Assembly: GCA_002238925.1 (NCBI GenBank)
Contig: MPNH01000019.1
Location: 1-64,000 of the forward strand
Length of the DNA stretch: 64,000 nt
From: Spirochaetaceae bacterium bin103
Lineage (GTDB): Bacteria > Spirochaetota > Spirochaetia > SZUA-6 > Bin103
Direction of reading: 5' to 3'
This document shows, piece after piece, positions 52,771 to 62,591 of this stretch (position 1 is the stretch's first letter; each line of letters begins with the position of its first letter). The notes below the pieces were generated by a model. It had not been told where the DNA came from. It saw only the letters and a program-made list of their open reading frames with translations, and searched no databases. Position numbers and translations under genes: made by a program.

Positions 52771-54090
52771 ATGGCACGGCCCAACGTTATCTACCTGCAC
52801 TCCCACGACACCGGACGCTACATTGAGCCGTACGGCTACGGCGTGCGCTCGCCCAACCTGCAGCGGCTCGCCGAGCAGGGCATGCTGTTCCGGCAGGCAC
52901 ACAACGCGGCGCCCACCTGCTCGCCGAGCCGCGCCGCGCTGCTCACCGGCATGTGCCCGCACAGCGCCGGCCAGTTCGGACTGGTCAACCGCGGCTTCGA
53001 CCTCGCCGATCCGAGCCGCCACCTGGTGCACACGCTGCGCACCGCCGGCTACCGCAGCACGCTGTGCGGGATACAGCACGTGCGCCGCGATCCGCGCACC
53101 ATCGGCTACGACGAGATCCTGAACACCGCATCGCGCAAGGCGCGCGACGTGGCGCCGGCCGCGGCCGAGTTTCTCGCCGCGGCGCCGCGCGAGCCGTTCT
53201 TTCTGACCGTCGGGTTCAGCGAGACGCACCGCGCGTTTCCGCCGCCGGCGCCGGCCGACGACGCCCGCTACGTGCGCCCGCCGGCGCCGTTCCCGGACAC
53301 CCCGGAAACGCGCGCGGACATGGCCGCCTACCAGGCCAGCCTCACCGCCCTCGACCACGGCATCGGCACGGTGCTCGGCGCCCTGGACGAAGCCGGCCTG
53401 ACGGACAATACACTGGTGATCTGCACCACCGACCACGGCCTGCCGTTCCCGCGCATGAAGTGCAACCTGACCGACCACGGCACCGGCGTGATGCTGATGC
53501 TGCGCGGCCCCGGCGGCTTCGAAGGCGGCCGGGTGAGCGACGCGCTGGTGTCGCACATCGACCTGTTCCCGACCCTGTGCGAGCTGCTGGAAATCGAGCC
53601 TCCGGCGTGGCTGCAGGGACGCTCGCTGCTGCCGCTGGTGCGCGGCGAGGCGGAGGAGGTCAACGACGAGGTGTTCGCGGAGGTCAACTACCACGGCCAG
53701 TACGAGCCGCAGCGCATGGTCCGCACCAAGCGTTGGAAGTACATTCGCCGCTTCACCGAGCGAGCCATCCCCTCGCTGGCCAACTGCGACAACAGCATCA
53801 GCAAGGACGTGATGCTGCGCCACGGCTGGGCCGAACTGCCGATGGCCGAAGAGCAGCTCTACGACACGGTGTTCGACCCCAACGAGGCGGCCAACCTGGT
53901 CGCCGAGCCGCGCCACGCGGCCACCCTGGCCGATCTGCGTACGCGCCTGGCGCGCTGGATGGAAGCAACCGACGACCCGATTCTGCGCGGCCCGATTCCC
54001 AAGCCGGCGGAATCCGGCATCAGCCCGCCCGACGACATCGACCCGATGGCGGTATGGGAGTATACGCCGCGCATCCCCCGCTACGACTGA
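52771..54090 (+). CDS. Sulfatase, N-sulfoglucosamine sulfohydrolase-like
   Basis: A 439-residue type I sulfatase. The formylglycine motif is APTCSPSRAALLTG with C50 as the residue to be converted. PRPNVIYLH at the start and TTDHGLPFPRMKCNL in the middle supply further active-site residues. Context around the motif (LFRQAHNA before, GMCPHSAGQFGL after) is closest, as I remember it, to heparan N-sulfatase (SGSH) and bacterial relatives. There is no signal peptide, so it would act in the cytoplasm on imported sulfated sugars. A formylglycine-generating enzyme or anSME is needed and is not in the window. It follows the TIM-barrel gene. Confidence 0.88.
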   Translation: MARPNVIYLHSHDTGRYIEPYGYGVRSPNLQRLAEQGMLFRQAHNAAPTCSPSRAALLTGMCPHSAGQFGLVNRGFDLADPSRHLVHTLRTAGYRSTLCGIQHVRRDPRTIGYDEILNTASRKARDVAPAAAEFLAAAPREPFFLTVGFSETHRAFPPPAPADDARYVRPPAPFPDTPETRADMAAYQASLTALDHGIGTVLGALDEAGLTDNTLVICTTDHGLPFPRMKCNLTDHGTGVMLMLRGPGGFEGGRVSDALVSHIDLFPTLCELLEIEPPAWLQGRSLLPLVRGEAEEVNDEVFAEVNYHGQYEPQRMVRTKRWKYIRRFTERAIPSLANCDNSISKDVMLRHGWAELPMAEEQLYDTVFDPNEAANLVAEPRHAATLADLRTRLARWMEATDDPILRGPIPKPAESGISPPDDIDPMAVWEYTPRIPRYD

Positions 54091-54188
54091 CGCGGGCCTG
54101 ACCTGCCCGCCCCTCCCCGCGCCGGTTGCCCGCTGCAGCGGCGGACCCGTACCTTGCGGCTCCGGTGACCGACGCTGCCCTCCCCGCC

Positions 54189-55952
54189 ATGCCCACAACA
54201 CTGTTCGGCATGCTGCGCCACTACCTGCGCCGCCGGCGCGGCACCGTGGCGCTGCTCGGAGCGCTGCTGCTGGCCGGCACCGGCGCCCAGGCGCTGACTC
54301 CGCTGATCGTGCGCCACGTCATCGACTCGGCGACGACCGGCGCGGCGCTCGCCGACCTGGTGTGGTGGGGCGCCGCCTACGGCGGGGCGGCCACCCTCGC
54401 CTACGCCGTCACCGTGGTCGCCACCTTGCTGAGCGTGCGCATTGGCTGGCAGTCCACCAACGCCCTGCGCTCCGATCTGCTGCGCCACACCGTGCGGCTT
54501 GATCTGCGTTTCCACCACGACCACTCGCCCGGCGAGATGATCGAACGGGTGGACGGCGACATCACGTTGATGAGCAACTACTTCGCCGAGTTCGCGGTGC
54601 AGATTGTCGGCAACGCGCTGGTGATCATCGGGGTGATGGCGGTGGTGTTCAGCCAGGACTGGCGGGTGGGCGCGGTGATGGCCGGGTACGTGGTGGTGTC
54701 GTGGTCCCTGCTGCTGGCGCTGCGCAGCATAGGCGTGGAGCAATGGCAGCGCACCCGACAGGCGAGCGGCGAGCTGTTCGGCTTTTTGGAAGAGACTCTT
54801 ACCGGCATGGAGGACATCCACACGAGTGCCGGCCAGCCGTTCGTGATCCGCCAGTTCTACCGCCTCACGAGACGCTTTTTGCGCCACCAGATCAAGGCGG
54901 CCATGCGTACCACGTTCATGGTCAACTCGTGGCTGATGGTGGATACGCTCGGCTTCGCCGTGGGGCTGGGCCTCGGCGCGTTCCTGTACCTGAACGGCGC
55001 GGCCACCCTCGGCGTCGCCTACCTGGTGTTCCACTACGCCGGCATGATGTCCCGGCCGCTGCGCGTGGTAACGTGGCAGATGGAGGATCTGCAGCGCGCC
55101 GCGGCGGCAGCGCGCCGCGCGGTGCGGTTGTTCCGGGCGCGGTCGGCCCTGCCCGCGCCGCCCGTACGCTTCGACCTCGGAGCGCGCCGGCCTGCCCTGG
55201 CGCCGGGTCCGCTCGCCATCGATTTCGACACGGTCACGTTCGGCTACGACCCGGCCAACCCGGTGCTGGAGGAGATCTCGCTGCATCTCCCGGCGGGCGA
55301 GGTGCTGGGCCTGATCGGCCGTACCGGCAGCGGCAAGACCACCCTGTCGCGGCTGCTGTTCCGGTTCTACGACGTGGACCGCGGCAGCGTCCGGCTCGGC
55401 GGCCACGACGTGCGCTCGCTCAAGTTGGCCGATCTGCGTGCCCGGCTGGCGATGGTGAATCAGCGCGTCGACCTGGTGCATGGCTCGGTGCACGACAACC
55501 TGACCCTGTTCGACACGGAGCTGCCGGACGAGCGCGTACAGGAGGTGCTGGACGAATTGGGGCTGGGGCCGTGGTGGCGGGAGCTGCCGCACGGCATCCA
55601 CACCGAGCTGGCCGGCCAGAATGCGGAGCTGTCCGCCGGCCAGGCGCAGCTACTTGCCTTTGGGCGCGCATTTCTGCTCAGCGCGCCCGGCGTGGTGGTG
55701 CTCGACGAGGCCTCTTCGCGCCTCGACCCGGGCACCGAGCGCTCCATAGAACGCGCGGTGGACCGGCTGATCGCGGGGCGCACGGCGATCATCATCGCCC
55801 ACCGGCTGGCCACCGTGATGCGCGCCGACCGCATCGCGCTGCTCGACGGCGGGCGGCTGGCGGAATTCGGCCGCCGGGCCGACTTGCTGGCCGATCCCAC
55901 CTCCCGCCTGTCGCAGTTGCTGCGCCACGGCACCGAGGAAATGCTGCAGTGA
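54189..55952 (+). CDS. ABC exporter half-transporter, catalytically complete NBD
   Basis: A 587-residue type IV ABC exporter subunit with six membrane helices in the first 320 residues and a C-terminal ATPase. Walker A has K383 (GRTGSGKTT), the signature reads LSAGQAQ, Walker B is VVVLDEASSRLD with the catalytic Glu E507, and the switch is IIAHRLATV. The second gene, 14 bp downstream, has a degenerate Walker B, so the pair is probably a heterodimer in the style of TM287/288 or BmrCD. Substrates of such pairs are drugs, lipids or peptides; unknown here. The start is uncertain: ATG 54189, or GTG 54165 adding 8 residues. Confidence 0.85.
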   Translation: MPTTLFGMLRHYLRRRRGTVALLGALLLAGTGAQALTPLIVRHVIDSATTGAALADLVWWGAAYGGAATLAYAVTVVATLLSVRIGWQSTNALRSDLLRHTVRLDLRFHHDHSPGEMIERVDGDITLMSNYFAEFAVQIVGNALVIIGVMAVVFSQDWRVGAVMAGYVVVSWSLLLALRSIGVEQWQRTRQASGELFGFLEETLTGMEDIHTSAGQPFVIRQFYRLTRRFLRHQIKAAMRTTFMVNSWLMVDTLGFAVGLGLGAFLYLNGAATLGVAYLVFHYAGMMSRPLRVVTWQMEDLQRAAAAARRAVRLFRARSALPAPPVRFDLGARRPALAPGPLAIDFDTVTFGYDPANPVLEEISLHLPAGEVLGLIGRTGSGKTTLSRLLFRFYDVDRGSVRLGGHDVRSLKLADLRARLAMVNQRVDLVHGSVHDNLTLFDTELPDERVQEVLDELGLGPWWRELPHGIHTELAGQNAELSAGQAQLLAFGRAFLLSAPGVVVLDEASSRLDPGTERSIERAVDRLIAGRTAIIIAHRLATVMRADRIALLDGGRLAEFGRRADLLADPTSRLSQLLRHGTEEMLQ

Positions 55953-55965
55953 GAAGGGTGCCGCA

Positions 55966-57801
55966 GTGAGGCAGGGTGCTGGAACGAGCAAGCTGGCCGT
56001 GCTGACGCGGTTGCTCGCCTACCGCAAGTGGAATTTCCTGTTCATGACTTGCGCGCGCGTGCTGGTGTTCGGCGTGTCGTTTCAGATGATCGGCATCGTC
56101 TCGCGCGTGATGCTCGACGAACTGAGCGGCGCCCGCCCGCTGGTGTTCGGCCCCTGGCTGCTGTGCGGCGGCCTGGTGGCCGTCGCCCTGGCGCGCGCGG
56201 TGGTGGTGTTCATCGACGTGCCGCTGCACTTCCGCACCGAGTTCGCACTCACCTCGCTGCTGCGCAAGAACGTCCTGGAACGAGTCTTGAGCCGACCCGC
56301 CGGCAACGCGCTGCCGCACACGCCCGGCGAGGCGATCAGCCGGCTGCGCGACGACGTAGAAGGCGTCGTGAGACTGCTGATGGAGGCCTCCTTCCAGGTG
56401 GGCACGCTGGCGTTCGCGGTCGCCGGCGGTGTCGTGATGATCGGCATCGACCCGCTGCTCACCGCCCTGGTGTTCGTGCCGCTGGCCCTGGTGGTGGTGA
56501 TCGTGCGCTTCCTGCGCCAGAAGATCAGCACCGTGCACGCACGGTTCCGGCGCGACACTGGTACCGTGACCAGCTTCATCGCCGAGTTGTACGCGGCGAT
56601 TCCGGCGCTGCAGGCGCTGTCCGCCGAGGAGCGCGCCGCGGTTCGCTTTCAGCAGCTCAACGACCGCCGCCTGGACGGCGCGGTGCGCGATCAGCTCCTG
56701 ACCAAGCTGCTCAGCTCCGGCTTCGACAACCTGGCCCAGATCGGCACCGGCGTGATCATGGTGGTGGCGGCCGGCGCCATGATCGACGGCAGCTTCACGG
56801 TCGGCGATTTCTCGCTGTTCGTGTACAACCTGACCTATCTCTCCCAGCAGGCGGTCGGCATGTTCGGCGGTTTCCTGACCCGCCTGCGCCAGGCCGGGGT
56901 GTCGCTCGACCGGCTGCAGGAGTTGTTCGGCGACGCCGGGAAGCGCGCCCTGGTGGCGCCGAGCAGTGTGCACCTGCGCGGTCCGCTGCCCAGGATCCCG
57001 TTCCGGCCGAAGCGCGCGGACGACCGCTTCGAGCGCCTGACCGTGAAGGACGTGTCGTACCGCTACCGGGCACCGGACGGGAGCGCACCGACCGGGCCGG
57101 GCTTGCGCGGCATCGACCTGGAGGTGCGCCGCGGTCAGTGCGTGGCCGTGGTCGGGCGTATCGGCTCCGGCAAGTCGACGCTGCTGCGGGTGCTGCTCGG
57201 GCTGCTGCCCGCCGACGCCGGCCAAGTGTTGTGGAACGAGCAGCCGGTATCCGAGGCGGCCGTGGCAATGGTGCCGCCGCGGGTCGCGTACACGCCGCAG
57301 GTGCCCTCGCTGCTCAGCGCATCGCTGCGCGACAACGTCCTGCTGGGCCTGCCGCGCGGCAAGGTCGATCTGGCTTCGGCGGTGCGTGCCGCCATGCTGG
57401 AGGACGACCTGGCAACCCTGGAGCGGGGCCTCGACACCATTGTCGGGCCGCGCGGGGTGCGCGTGTCGGGCGGCCAGGCGCAGCGCATCGCGGCGGCGCG
57501 CATGTTCGTGCGCGATACCGAACTGCTGGTGGTGGACGACCTGTCGAGCGCGCTCGACGTGGAGACCGAGGCACAGTTGTGGCGCAACCTGTTCACCCGC
57601 TCCCCGGAGCTGTCGGTGGTGGCGGTCTCCCACAGCCAGGCACTGCTGCGCCGCGCCGACCTGATCGTGGTGCTGGAGGAGGGCGCAATCACGGCGCGCG
57701 GCCGGCTGCAGGAGCTGCTCGCCAGCAGCGCCGAGATGCGCCACCTGTGGAGCGGCGCACGAAGCGAAGCCGAGGCCGCCCGCACCGCGGCACCGGGCTG
57801 A
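55966..57801 (+). CDS. ABC exporter half-transporter, degenerate NBD partner
   Basis: A 611-residue ABC exporter subunit. Six helices are followed by the ATPase, with Walker A GRIGSGKST (K403), signature VSGGQAQRIAAARMF and Walker [13 protein letters not shown]. In Walker B the catalytic Glu is replaced by Asp (D525); the switch histidine is present (VSHSQALL). Non-equivalent ATP sites are the mark of heterodimeric exporters; it would pair with the product of the preceding gene. GTG 55966 starts 14 bp after the partner stop, preceded by AGAAGGG. The C-terminus converges with the second exporter pair across a 225-bp GC-rich gap. Confidence 0.85.
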   Translation: MRQGAGTSKLAVLTRLLAYRKWNFLFMTCARVLVFGVSFQMIGIVSRVMLDELSGARPLVFGPWLLCGGLVAVALARAVVVFIDVPLHFRTEFALTSLLRKNVLERVLSRPAGNALPHTPGEAISRLRDDVEGVVRLLMEASFQVGTLAFAVAGGVVMIGIDPLLTALVFVPLALVVVIVRFLRQKISTVHARFRRDTGTVTSFIAELYAAIPALQALSAEERAAVRFQQLNDRRLDGAVRDQLLTKLLSSGFDNLAQIGTGVIMVVAAGAMIDGSFTVGDFSLFVYNLTYLSQQAVGMFGGFLTRLRQAGVSLDRLQELFGDAGKRALVAPSSVHLRGPLPRIPFRPKRADDRFERLTVKDVSYRYRAPDGSAPTGPGLRGIDLEVRRGQCVAVVGRIGSGKSTLLRVLLGLLPADAGQVLWNEQPVSEAAVAMVPPRVAYTPQVPSLLSASLRDNVLLGLPRGKVDLASAVRAAMLEDDLATLERGLDTIVGPRGVRVSGGQAQRIAAARMFVRDTELLVVDDLSSALDVETEAQLWRNLFTRSPELSVVAVSHSQALLRRADLIVVLEEGAITARGRLQELLASSAEMRHLWSGARSEAEAARTAAPG

Positions 57802-58026
57802 CGCGAACGCGCGAACCAGGCGGCCCGATCCCGCGCCGCGGCACGTGGGGCCTCCACGGCCCGCGGGCGAGCCGTGAGCCGGCGGCAACTGCCGGCGGAC
57901 GGTCACGGAGCCGGCGGCCGATGCCGGCACCGGGTGGCGGCCGGCGAGCAGGCCACGGAAACGCGACAGCCGTCCGGTGAGGGTGTGAACCGCGAACCAC
58001 ACGCAACTGTGCGGGCGCGCGGCTTG

Positions 58027-59835
58027 TCAGCCCGCCGCGCCGGCGCCGGGCGAGGGCTCGGCCGCGGTGCTCAGCGCAAGCAGTTCGTGCAGCCGGGAGT
58101 CGGGGTTGGCGAGCAGTTGCCGGCGCGGGCCATGCTCCGCTATCCGGCCGCCGTCCAGAATCAGGATGTCGTCCACCTTCTCCACCGACCGCGGGCGGTG
58201 CGCAATGACCACGCCGGTGCGGCCGACCAGCAACTCGGCGAGCGCCTCCTCCACCTCGTACTCGGAAGCCGGATCGAGCCGCGCCGCGGCCTCGTCGAGG
58301 ATGACGATGTCCGGGTCGCGCAGCAGCACGCGGGCGAGCGCCAGCCGCTGCGCCTCGCCGGCCGACAGCGCCAATTGCGCGCTCGCCAGCACCGTGTCCA
58401 GCCCATCGGGCTGCGCCGCCAGCCACGGCCGCAGGTGCAGGCGCTCAAGCGCGGTCTCGACCTGCCGATCGTCGACCGCGGCGTCGAACAGGGTCAGGTT
58501 GTCGCGTATCGTGGCGCCGAAGAACTGTACCTCCTGGGTCACCACCGCGACCCGGGCGCGCACTTCCCGCAGCCGAAAATCGCGCAGGTCGACGCCGTCC
58601 ACGGTAACGCGGCCCGTTTGCGGGTCGTACAAGCGCGCCAACAGGCGGGCAATGGTGGTCTTGCCGCTGCCGGTGCGGCCGAGGATGCCGAGGGTACGTC
58701 CCGGTGCGACGGTCAGCGACAGGTCGTGCAGTACCAGTTCCCGATCGACCTCGTGACTGGTTTCGTTCCGATTGCCGGCGCCGGCGGGCGGGTAACGGAA
58801 ACTGACCTGCTCCAGCGCGATGTGCGCCGGTCGCCGCGGAAACGTTTCGCGCGTGCCATCGGCCAGAGCGCTGCGCTCGGCCAGGAGCCGCTGAATGCGC
58901 ACCACGTTGCCGCCCGCCTTCTGCAGCTCCTCCATCTGGTGCGCGAGGTCCTCGAACGGCCAGAACAGCAGGTTGATGTAACTGAACATCAGGTACAGCG
59001 TGCCGAGGGTCATGTCGCCGCGCAGCGCCATCACCCCGCCCCACGCCATCATCATCCCGGTGCCGATGCCCATCACCACGTTGACCAGCGGCCACACCAG
59101 CGTGCCGAGACTGTACGCCCGCTTGGCGTGCTGCACCTGCGCCCCGATCAGGCTGGTCATGCGGCGCAGCGTGTGCACCAGGCCGCCCAGGGCCTTGATC
59201 TCCTCGATGGCAGCCAGCCGCTCCTCCACGAAACCGTGCAGGTCGGCGGACGCCTCCCGCAACCGGTCGTAATAGGGAACGCCGAAACTGCGCAGCTTGA
59301 GCAGCAGCGCGGTCACCGTGACGGCGAACAGGAACAGCGCCAGGCACAGTCGCCAGTCCTCGATCAGCAGGGCTACCAGGATCCCGGTCAGAAGCAGCGC
59401 GGCGGCCAGCAGGCGTAGCGAAAACTGCGAGAAGAAGGCGGCGAGCTGGTTGGCATCGCCGTCGATGCGCTCCAGCATCGCCCCCGGCGGGTGGCGGCCG
59501 ACGAAGCCTGGATCGAGGCCCAGGGTGTGGCGGACCAGGTCGGTGCGCACCCGGTTGGTGGCGATCCAGGAGACATTCTCGCCGATTACCGCGGCCGCCC
59601 CGCGGGTGAGTTGGCGCAGGGCGGCCACCGCCAGGTACCATGCCGCCGCGTGCGCGAGGACGGCCGATGCCCCGCGCGCGGTCAACTCGTCCACGATGCC
59701 GCGCAGCAGTTGGGGTGCATACACGCCGGCGGCCGTGTGCGCGAGCAGCAGCAGCGCCAGCACGGCCATCTGCCCGCGGCAGTCCGCGAGGTAGCGGGTC
59801 AGGAAGCCGCGATACACGGCGAGGGTGGGACGCAT
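58027..59835 (-). CDS. ABC exporter half-transporter (second pair), catalytically complete NBD
   Basis: A 602-residue ABC exporter subunit. Six helices with the typical coupling region (RIDGDANQLAAFFSQF), then an ATPase with Walker A GRTGSGKTT (K392), signature LSAGEAQRLALARVLL (LSAGE rather than LSGGQ), and Walker B IVILDEAAARLD with catalytic E515; switch VIAHRPRSV. ATG 59835 lies 5 bp after the stop of its upstream partner, so the two are coupled. It faces the first pair tail to tail. The longer open frame upstream of 59835 is a shadow within the partner gene. Confidence 0.85.
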   Translation of the reverse strand: MRPTLAVYRGFLTRYLADCRGQMAVLALLLLAHTAAGVYAPQLLRGIVDELTARGASAVLAHAAAWYLAVAALRQLTRGAAAVIGENVSWIATNRVRTDLVRHTLGLDPGFVGRHPPGAMLERIDGDANQLAAFFSQFSLRLLAAALLLTGILVALLIEDWRLCLALFLFAVTVTALLLKLRSFGVPYYDRLREASADLHGFVEERLAAIEEIKALGGLVHTLRRMTSLIGAQVQHAKRAYSLGTLVWPLVNVVMGIGTGMMMAWGGVMALRGDMTLGTLYLMFSYINLLFWPFEDLAHQMEELQKAGGNVVRIQRLLAERSALADGTRETFPRRPAHIALEQVSFRYPPAGAGNRNETSHEVDRELVLHDLSLTVAPGRTLGILGRTGSGKTTIARLLARLYDPQTGRVTVDGVDLRDFRLREVRARVAVVTQEVQFFGATIRDNLTLFDAAVDDRQVETALERLHLRPWLAAQPDGLDTVLASAQLALSAGEAQRLALARVLLRDPDIVILDEAAARLDPASEYEVEEALAELLVGRTGVVIAHRPRSVEKVDDILILDGGRIAEHGPRRQLLANPDSRLHELLALSTAAEPSPGAGAAG

Positions 59836-59840
59836 CGGCG

Positions 59841-61838
59841 TTACCGCTCCAGGGCGCGCCGGGCGGCGCCGGCGGCGTTCCAGATGTGGCGCATCTCCGC
59901 TGATTCGGCGAGCAGTTCGTCCAGGCTGCCGGCGCCGTCTACCTGCCCATCGCGCAGCACCACGATGCGGTCGGCGCGGCGCAGCACGCGCTGGCGGTGC
60001 GACACCACCAAGCAGGTGGGGCGCATGCTGGCCACCCGGCTCAGCAGGCGGTCCCACAGCTGCCGCTCGGTGTTGGTATCGAGCGCGCTCGACAGGTCGT
60101 CGATTACCAGCAGGTCGGCGCCCGTCACCAGCATGCGGGCGGCGGCCAGCCGCTGTATCTGGCCACCCGAGAGCCGAACGCCGCGCGGGCCAACGCGCGT
60201 GTCCAGCCCCTCCGGCATCGTCTCCAGGTCGGGCTCCAGCACGGCGTCGTGCACCGCCCGCGCCAGCGCGTCGTCCGTGACCGGCGCGCCGAGCGTGATG
60301 TTGCCGGCGATGGTGTCGCTGCACAGGCGCGGAATCTGCGGCGTGTAGGCGGCGCGCGGCGGCGTCATGAAGCGGCCCGGATCGGCCACCGGCGCGCCGT
60401 TCCAGCGCAGTTCGCCGGCCTGCAGCGGAAGCAAACCGAGCAGTACCTTCAGCAAGGTGGTCTTGCCGGCTCCCACACGCCCGGTGACCACGGTGAACGA
60501 GCCGCGCTCCAGGGTAACGAAAACGTCGCGGATGCCTGCGTCGCCGTGCGGATGGAGGTAACTGGCAGCACGCAGCTCAAGCCGGCGCAACGGCGCAGCG
60601 CCGGCCGAGCCCGAACCGCGTTGCCGGTCGGATTCCCGGCTACTGGTTGACTGTGCCGGCCGGCGTCGGCCGCGCCGCTCATCGGCCGCCGCGCCCGGGC
60701 GGGGCGCTTCCGCTTGCGGCGGCGGTACCCGCCGCCCCGCGACTCCAGCTCGCCCGCCCGCGGCGGATTGCCGCTCACCGGCAGGTTCTGTCGCCTGCCG
60801 CAGCAGGGCCACCGGGTGGTGGGCGGCGAGCTCGGCGCCGTTGGTTCCGGACGGCGCCGCCGCCAGCAGCCGGCCCACGGAGACCTTGGAGCGCCGCACG
60901 TTGATCAGCATGCCGCTCATCCAGTTGGCATAGTCTGCCACCCGCTCCAGGTAGGTCACGAACAGTACGAACGCGCCGACCGTGAACTCCGCGCCGCGGG
61001 CCGAAAGGGCGAGGAACAGCAGTAGGACCGCCGTGCACAACACGGCGGTGTTGTCGGCAATCGCCTCCAGAATCTGGGCCAGCACCTTTTCGCGCAGCGC
61101 GGTACCGCGCCGCGCTTCGTTCAATTCCCCCAGGCGGCGCACCACGCCGGCACGGCTTGCGGACAGTTTGAACGTCGTGAACGAGCCGAACACCTCGCCG
61201 ACGAACTCGGCCACGTCCGCCCCAGCGGCGCGCGCGGCGCCGCGCAGCGCCATCACCCTGTTCCGGACCAGCTCGGCGGCCAGCGCGGACAGCAGGATCG
61301 GCACCACCACGACGGCGGTGATCAGCCAGTCCACCGTGCCCATGATCACGATCGCCGCCGCCGCGAACGCGATCACCCCAAGCCCGTCGATCATCTCCTC
61401 CACCACCAGGCAGGACCCGTCGGCATCGTCGCGCACCCGGCTCACCGTCTCGCTGGAGCTGCGTGCCGCCGCCAGGGCGCCCGGCTTGGCGGCGATCAGG
61501 CGCACCAGATTGCTGCGCACCAGCCCGGCCGCGCGGGTCGACAGGTCGCCCCAATACCAGCTGCCGCCGAAGTTGGCCACCGCCCGCGTCACGCCGATTG
61601 AGGCCAGCAGCACCAGGATCAGCCACGGCGTAATCACCAGCGGTGCTTCACCGGCCAGGCCGTCGTAGTACACCTTGATCAGGTAACCGGGCAGCAGCGG
61701 CGCCACCGCCGACCAGGTCCAGGCCAGCAGGTTGGCCAGGTACAGCCGTGGGCGGTAGCTGAGCAGGCCGCGCACGAAGCGCACCATCCCTGTGCTGCCG
61801 CCGGAGTCGGATGTTGCTGCCGGGTCAAGCGGTGCCAC
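59841..61838 (-). CDS. ABC exporter half-transporter (second pair), degenerate NBD partner
   Basis: A 665-residue ABC exporter subunit. Walker A is GRVGAGKTT (K459), signature [15 protein letters not shown], and Walker [13 protein letters not shown] with Asp (D581) in the catalytic Glu position, the same substitution as in the plus-strand pair. The C-terminal ends of the two degenerate subunits are alike (SSAEMRHLWSGA and [12 protein letters not shown]), so they are paralogues. Between the membrane and ATPase domains is an Arg/Pro/Ala-rich linker of about 65 residues not found in its paralogue. The start is GTG 61838 or ATG 61787. Confidence 0.82.
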   Translation of the reverse strand: MAPLDPAATSDSGGSTGMVRFVRGLLSYRPRLYLANLLAWTWSAVAPLLPGYLIKVYYDGLAGEAPLVITPWLILVLLASIGVTRAVANFGGSWYWGDLSTRAAGLVRSNLVRLIAAKPGALAAARSSSETVSRVRDDADGSCLVVEEMIDGLGVIAFAAAAIVIMGTVDWLITAVVVVPILLSALAAELVRNRVMALRGAARAAGADVAEFVGEVFGSFTTFKLSASRAGVVRRLGELNEARRGTALREKVLAQILEAIADNTAVLCTAVLLLFLALSARGAEFTVGAFVLFVTYLERVADYANWMSGMLINVRRSKVSVGRLLAAAPSGTNGAELAAHHPVALLRQATEPAGERQSAAGGRAGVAGRRVPPPQAEAPRPGAAADERRGRRRPAQSTSSRESDRQRGSGSAGAAPLRRLELRAASYLHPHGDAGIRDVFVTLERGSFTVVTGRVGAGKTTLLKVLLGLLPLQAGELRWNGAPVADPGRFMTPPRAAYTPQIPRLCSDTIAGNITLGAPVTDDALARAVHDAVLEPDLETMPEGLDTRVGPRGVRLSGGQIQRLAAARMLVTGADLLVIDDLSSALDTNTERQLWDRLLSRVASMRPTCLVVSHRQRVLRRADRIVVLRDGQVDGAGSLDELLAESAEMRHIWNAAGAARRALER

Positions 61839-61909
61839 GGAGGGCGCAACTTACGCAAGCGCGAAATCGCGCGGCAACCGCCGGCGCTACCGCCAGCTTC
61901 CCATGACGA

Positions 61910-62308
61910 TCAACCGGGTGACACGACGTGCCAGGCAGCAGCCTTCGCCGCGTCCGCCAACCTGCCGTCGTAGCACACGAATCGACTCAGGGAGCGCCCG
62001 AACAGAGCGGCCGTAGCAAGATGAATTGCATCGAGAGTGCGGAGATCCGGAGGGTCCATGACGGCGGCCTCGGTGAGCACCTTGCTATTGATCCGCACGA
62101 GATCGAAGCGGGCAAGCACGTCCTTGGCCTTGCGGAGCGCACGGGCTCCCTGCGGCGTGATCGCCCGAGCTACCTCCACACGAGCGAGCGCGCTCGAAAC
62201 GAGGGTACGGCCCTGCAGATAGCGCCGCAACGCTGCAGACTCCCTTTCGCGTACCACGAGTTTGACGATCGCCGAGGAGTCGAGATAGCAGACGCGTTCA
62301 GCGTTCAT
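61910..62308 (-). CDS. vapC: VapC-like PIN-domain toxin
   Basis: A 132-residue PIN ribonuclease. The acidic metal site is complete: D10 (YLDSSAIVKL), E45 (ARVEVARA), D93 (TLDAIHLATA) and D114 (CYDGRLADAA). By family it cleaves tRNA or rRNA when free of antitoxin. ATG 62308 overlaps the antitoxin stop by 11 bp, the classical arrangement; a longer frame upstream reads through vapB in another frame and is not conserved. The 3' end lies about 70 bp before the ABC exporter gene start. Confidence 0.92.
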   Translation of the reverse strand: MNAERVCYLDSSAIVKLVVRERESAALRRYLQGRTLVSSALARVEVARAITPQGARALRKAKDVLARFDLVRINSKVLTEAAVMDPPDLRTLDAIHLATAALFGRSLSRFVCYDGRLADAAKAAAWHVVSPG

Positions 62309-62573
62309 CGCGGCGCAGGTGTGCAAGCCGGTCCGAGGGCGATTCCGTGCCCGGTTGGAGATCGACCGGCTCGGGCAGGTCCTCCGTCGATCCGGCCGCT
62401 TCCTCCAGATCGCCCGCTGCACGGAGCCGATCAAGCGGCATCCGGTCAGAAACCGGAGTCAGCAGCGCCACCGGACGCCCGCGGTCGGTCACCTCGAACG
62501 TCTCTCCCGACGCTACCCGCCGCAGGTAGACGCTCGCCCGCTGCCGCAACTCCCGGACTCCGATAGCATCCAT
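62298..62573 (-). CDS. vapB: Phd/YefM-type antitoxin of the VapBC pair
   Basis: A 91-residue antitoxin. The N-terminus MDAIGVRELRQRASVYLRRV and GETFEVTDRGRPVALLTPV are the standard Phd/YefM DNA-binding fold; the C-terminal half is acidic and Pro-rich and would wrap the toxin. It would repress its own promoter together with VapC through the palindrome directly upstream. ATG 62573 touches that palindrome, so the message appears almost leaderless. Confidence 0.9.
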   Translation of the reverse strand: MDAIGVRELRQRASVYLRRVASGETFEVTDRGRPVALLTPVSDRMPLDRLRAAGDLEEAAGSTEDLPEPVDLQPGTESPSDRLAHLRRDER

Positions 62574-62591
62574 AGTGCTACTTGTAGCACT
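62574..62591. promoter_or_regulatory. Perfect palindromic operator of vapBC
   Basis: AGTGCTAC-TT-GTAGCACT is an 8+2+8 perfect inverted repeat lying immediately upstream of the vapB start codon. It covers the -10 box of the promoter. This is where a VapB dimer or VapBC complex would be expected to bind. Confidence 0.7.

Noticed and set aside
57802-58026. Possible terminator or small gene between the convergent ABC operons
   Set aside because: There are GC inverted repeats (CCGGCGGCAACTGCCGG) but no T-run, and no open frame with codon bias; called plain spacer.
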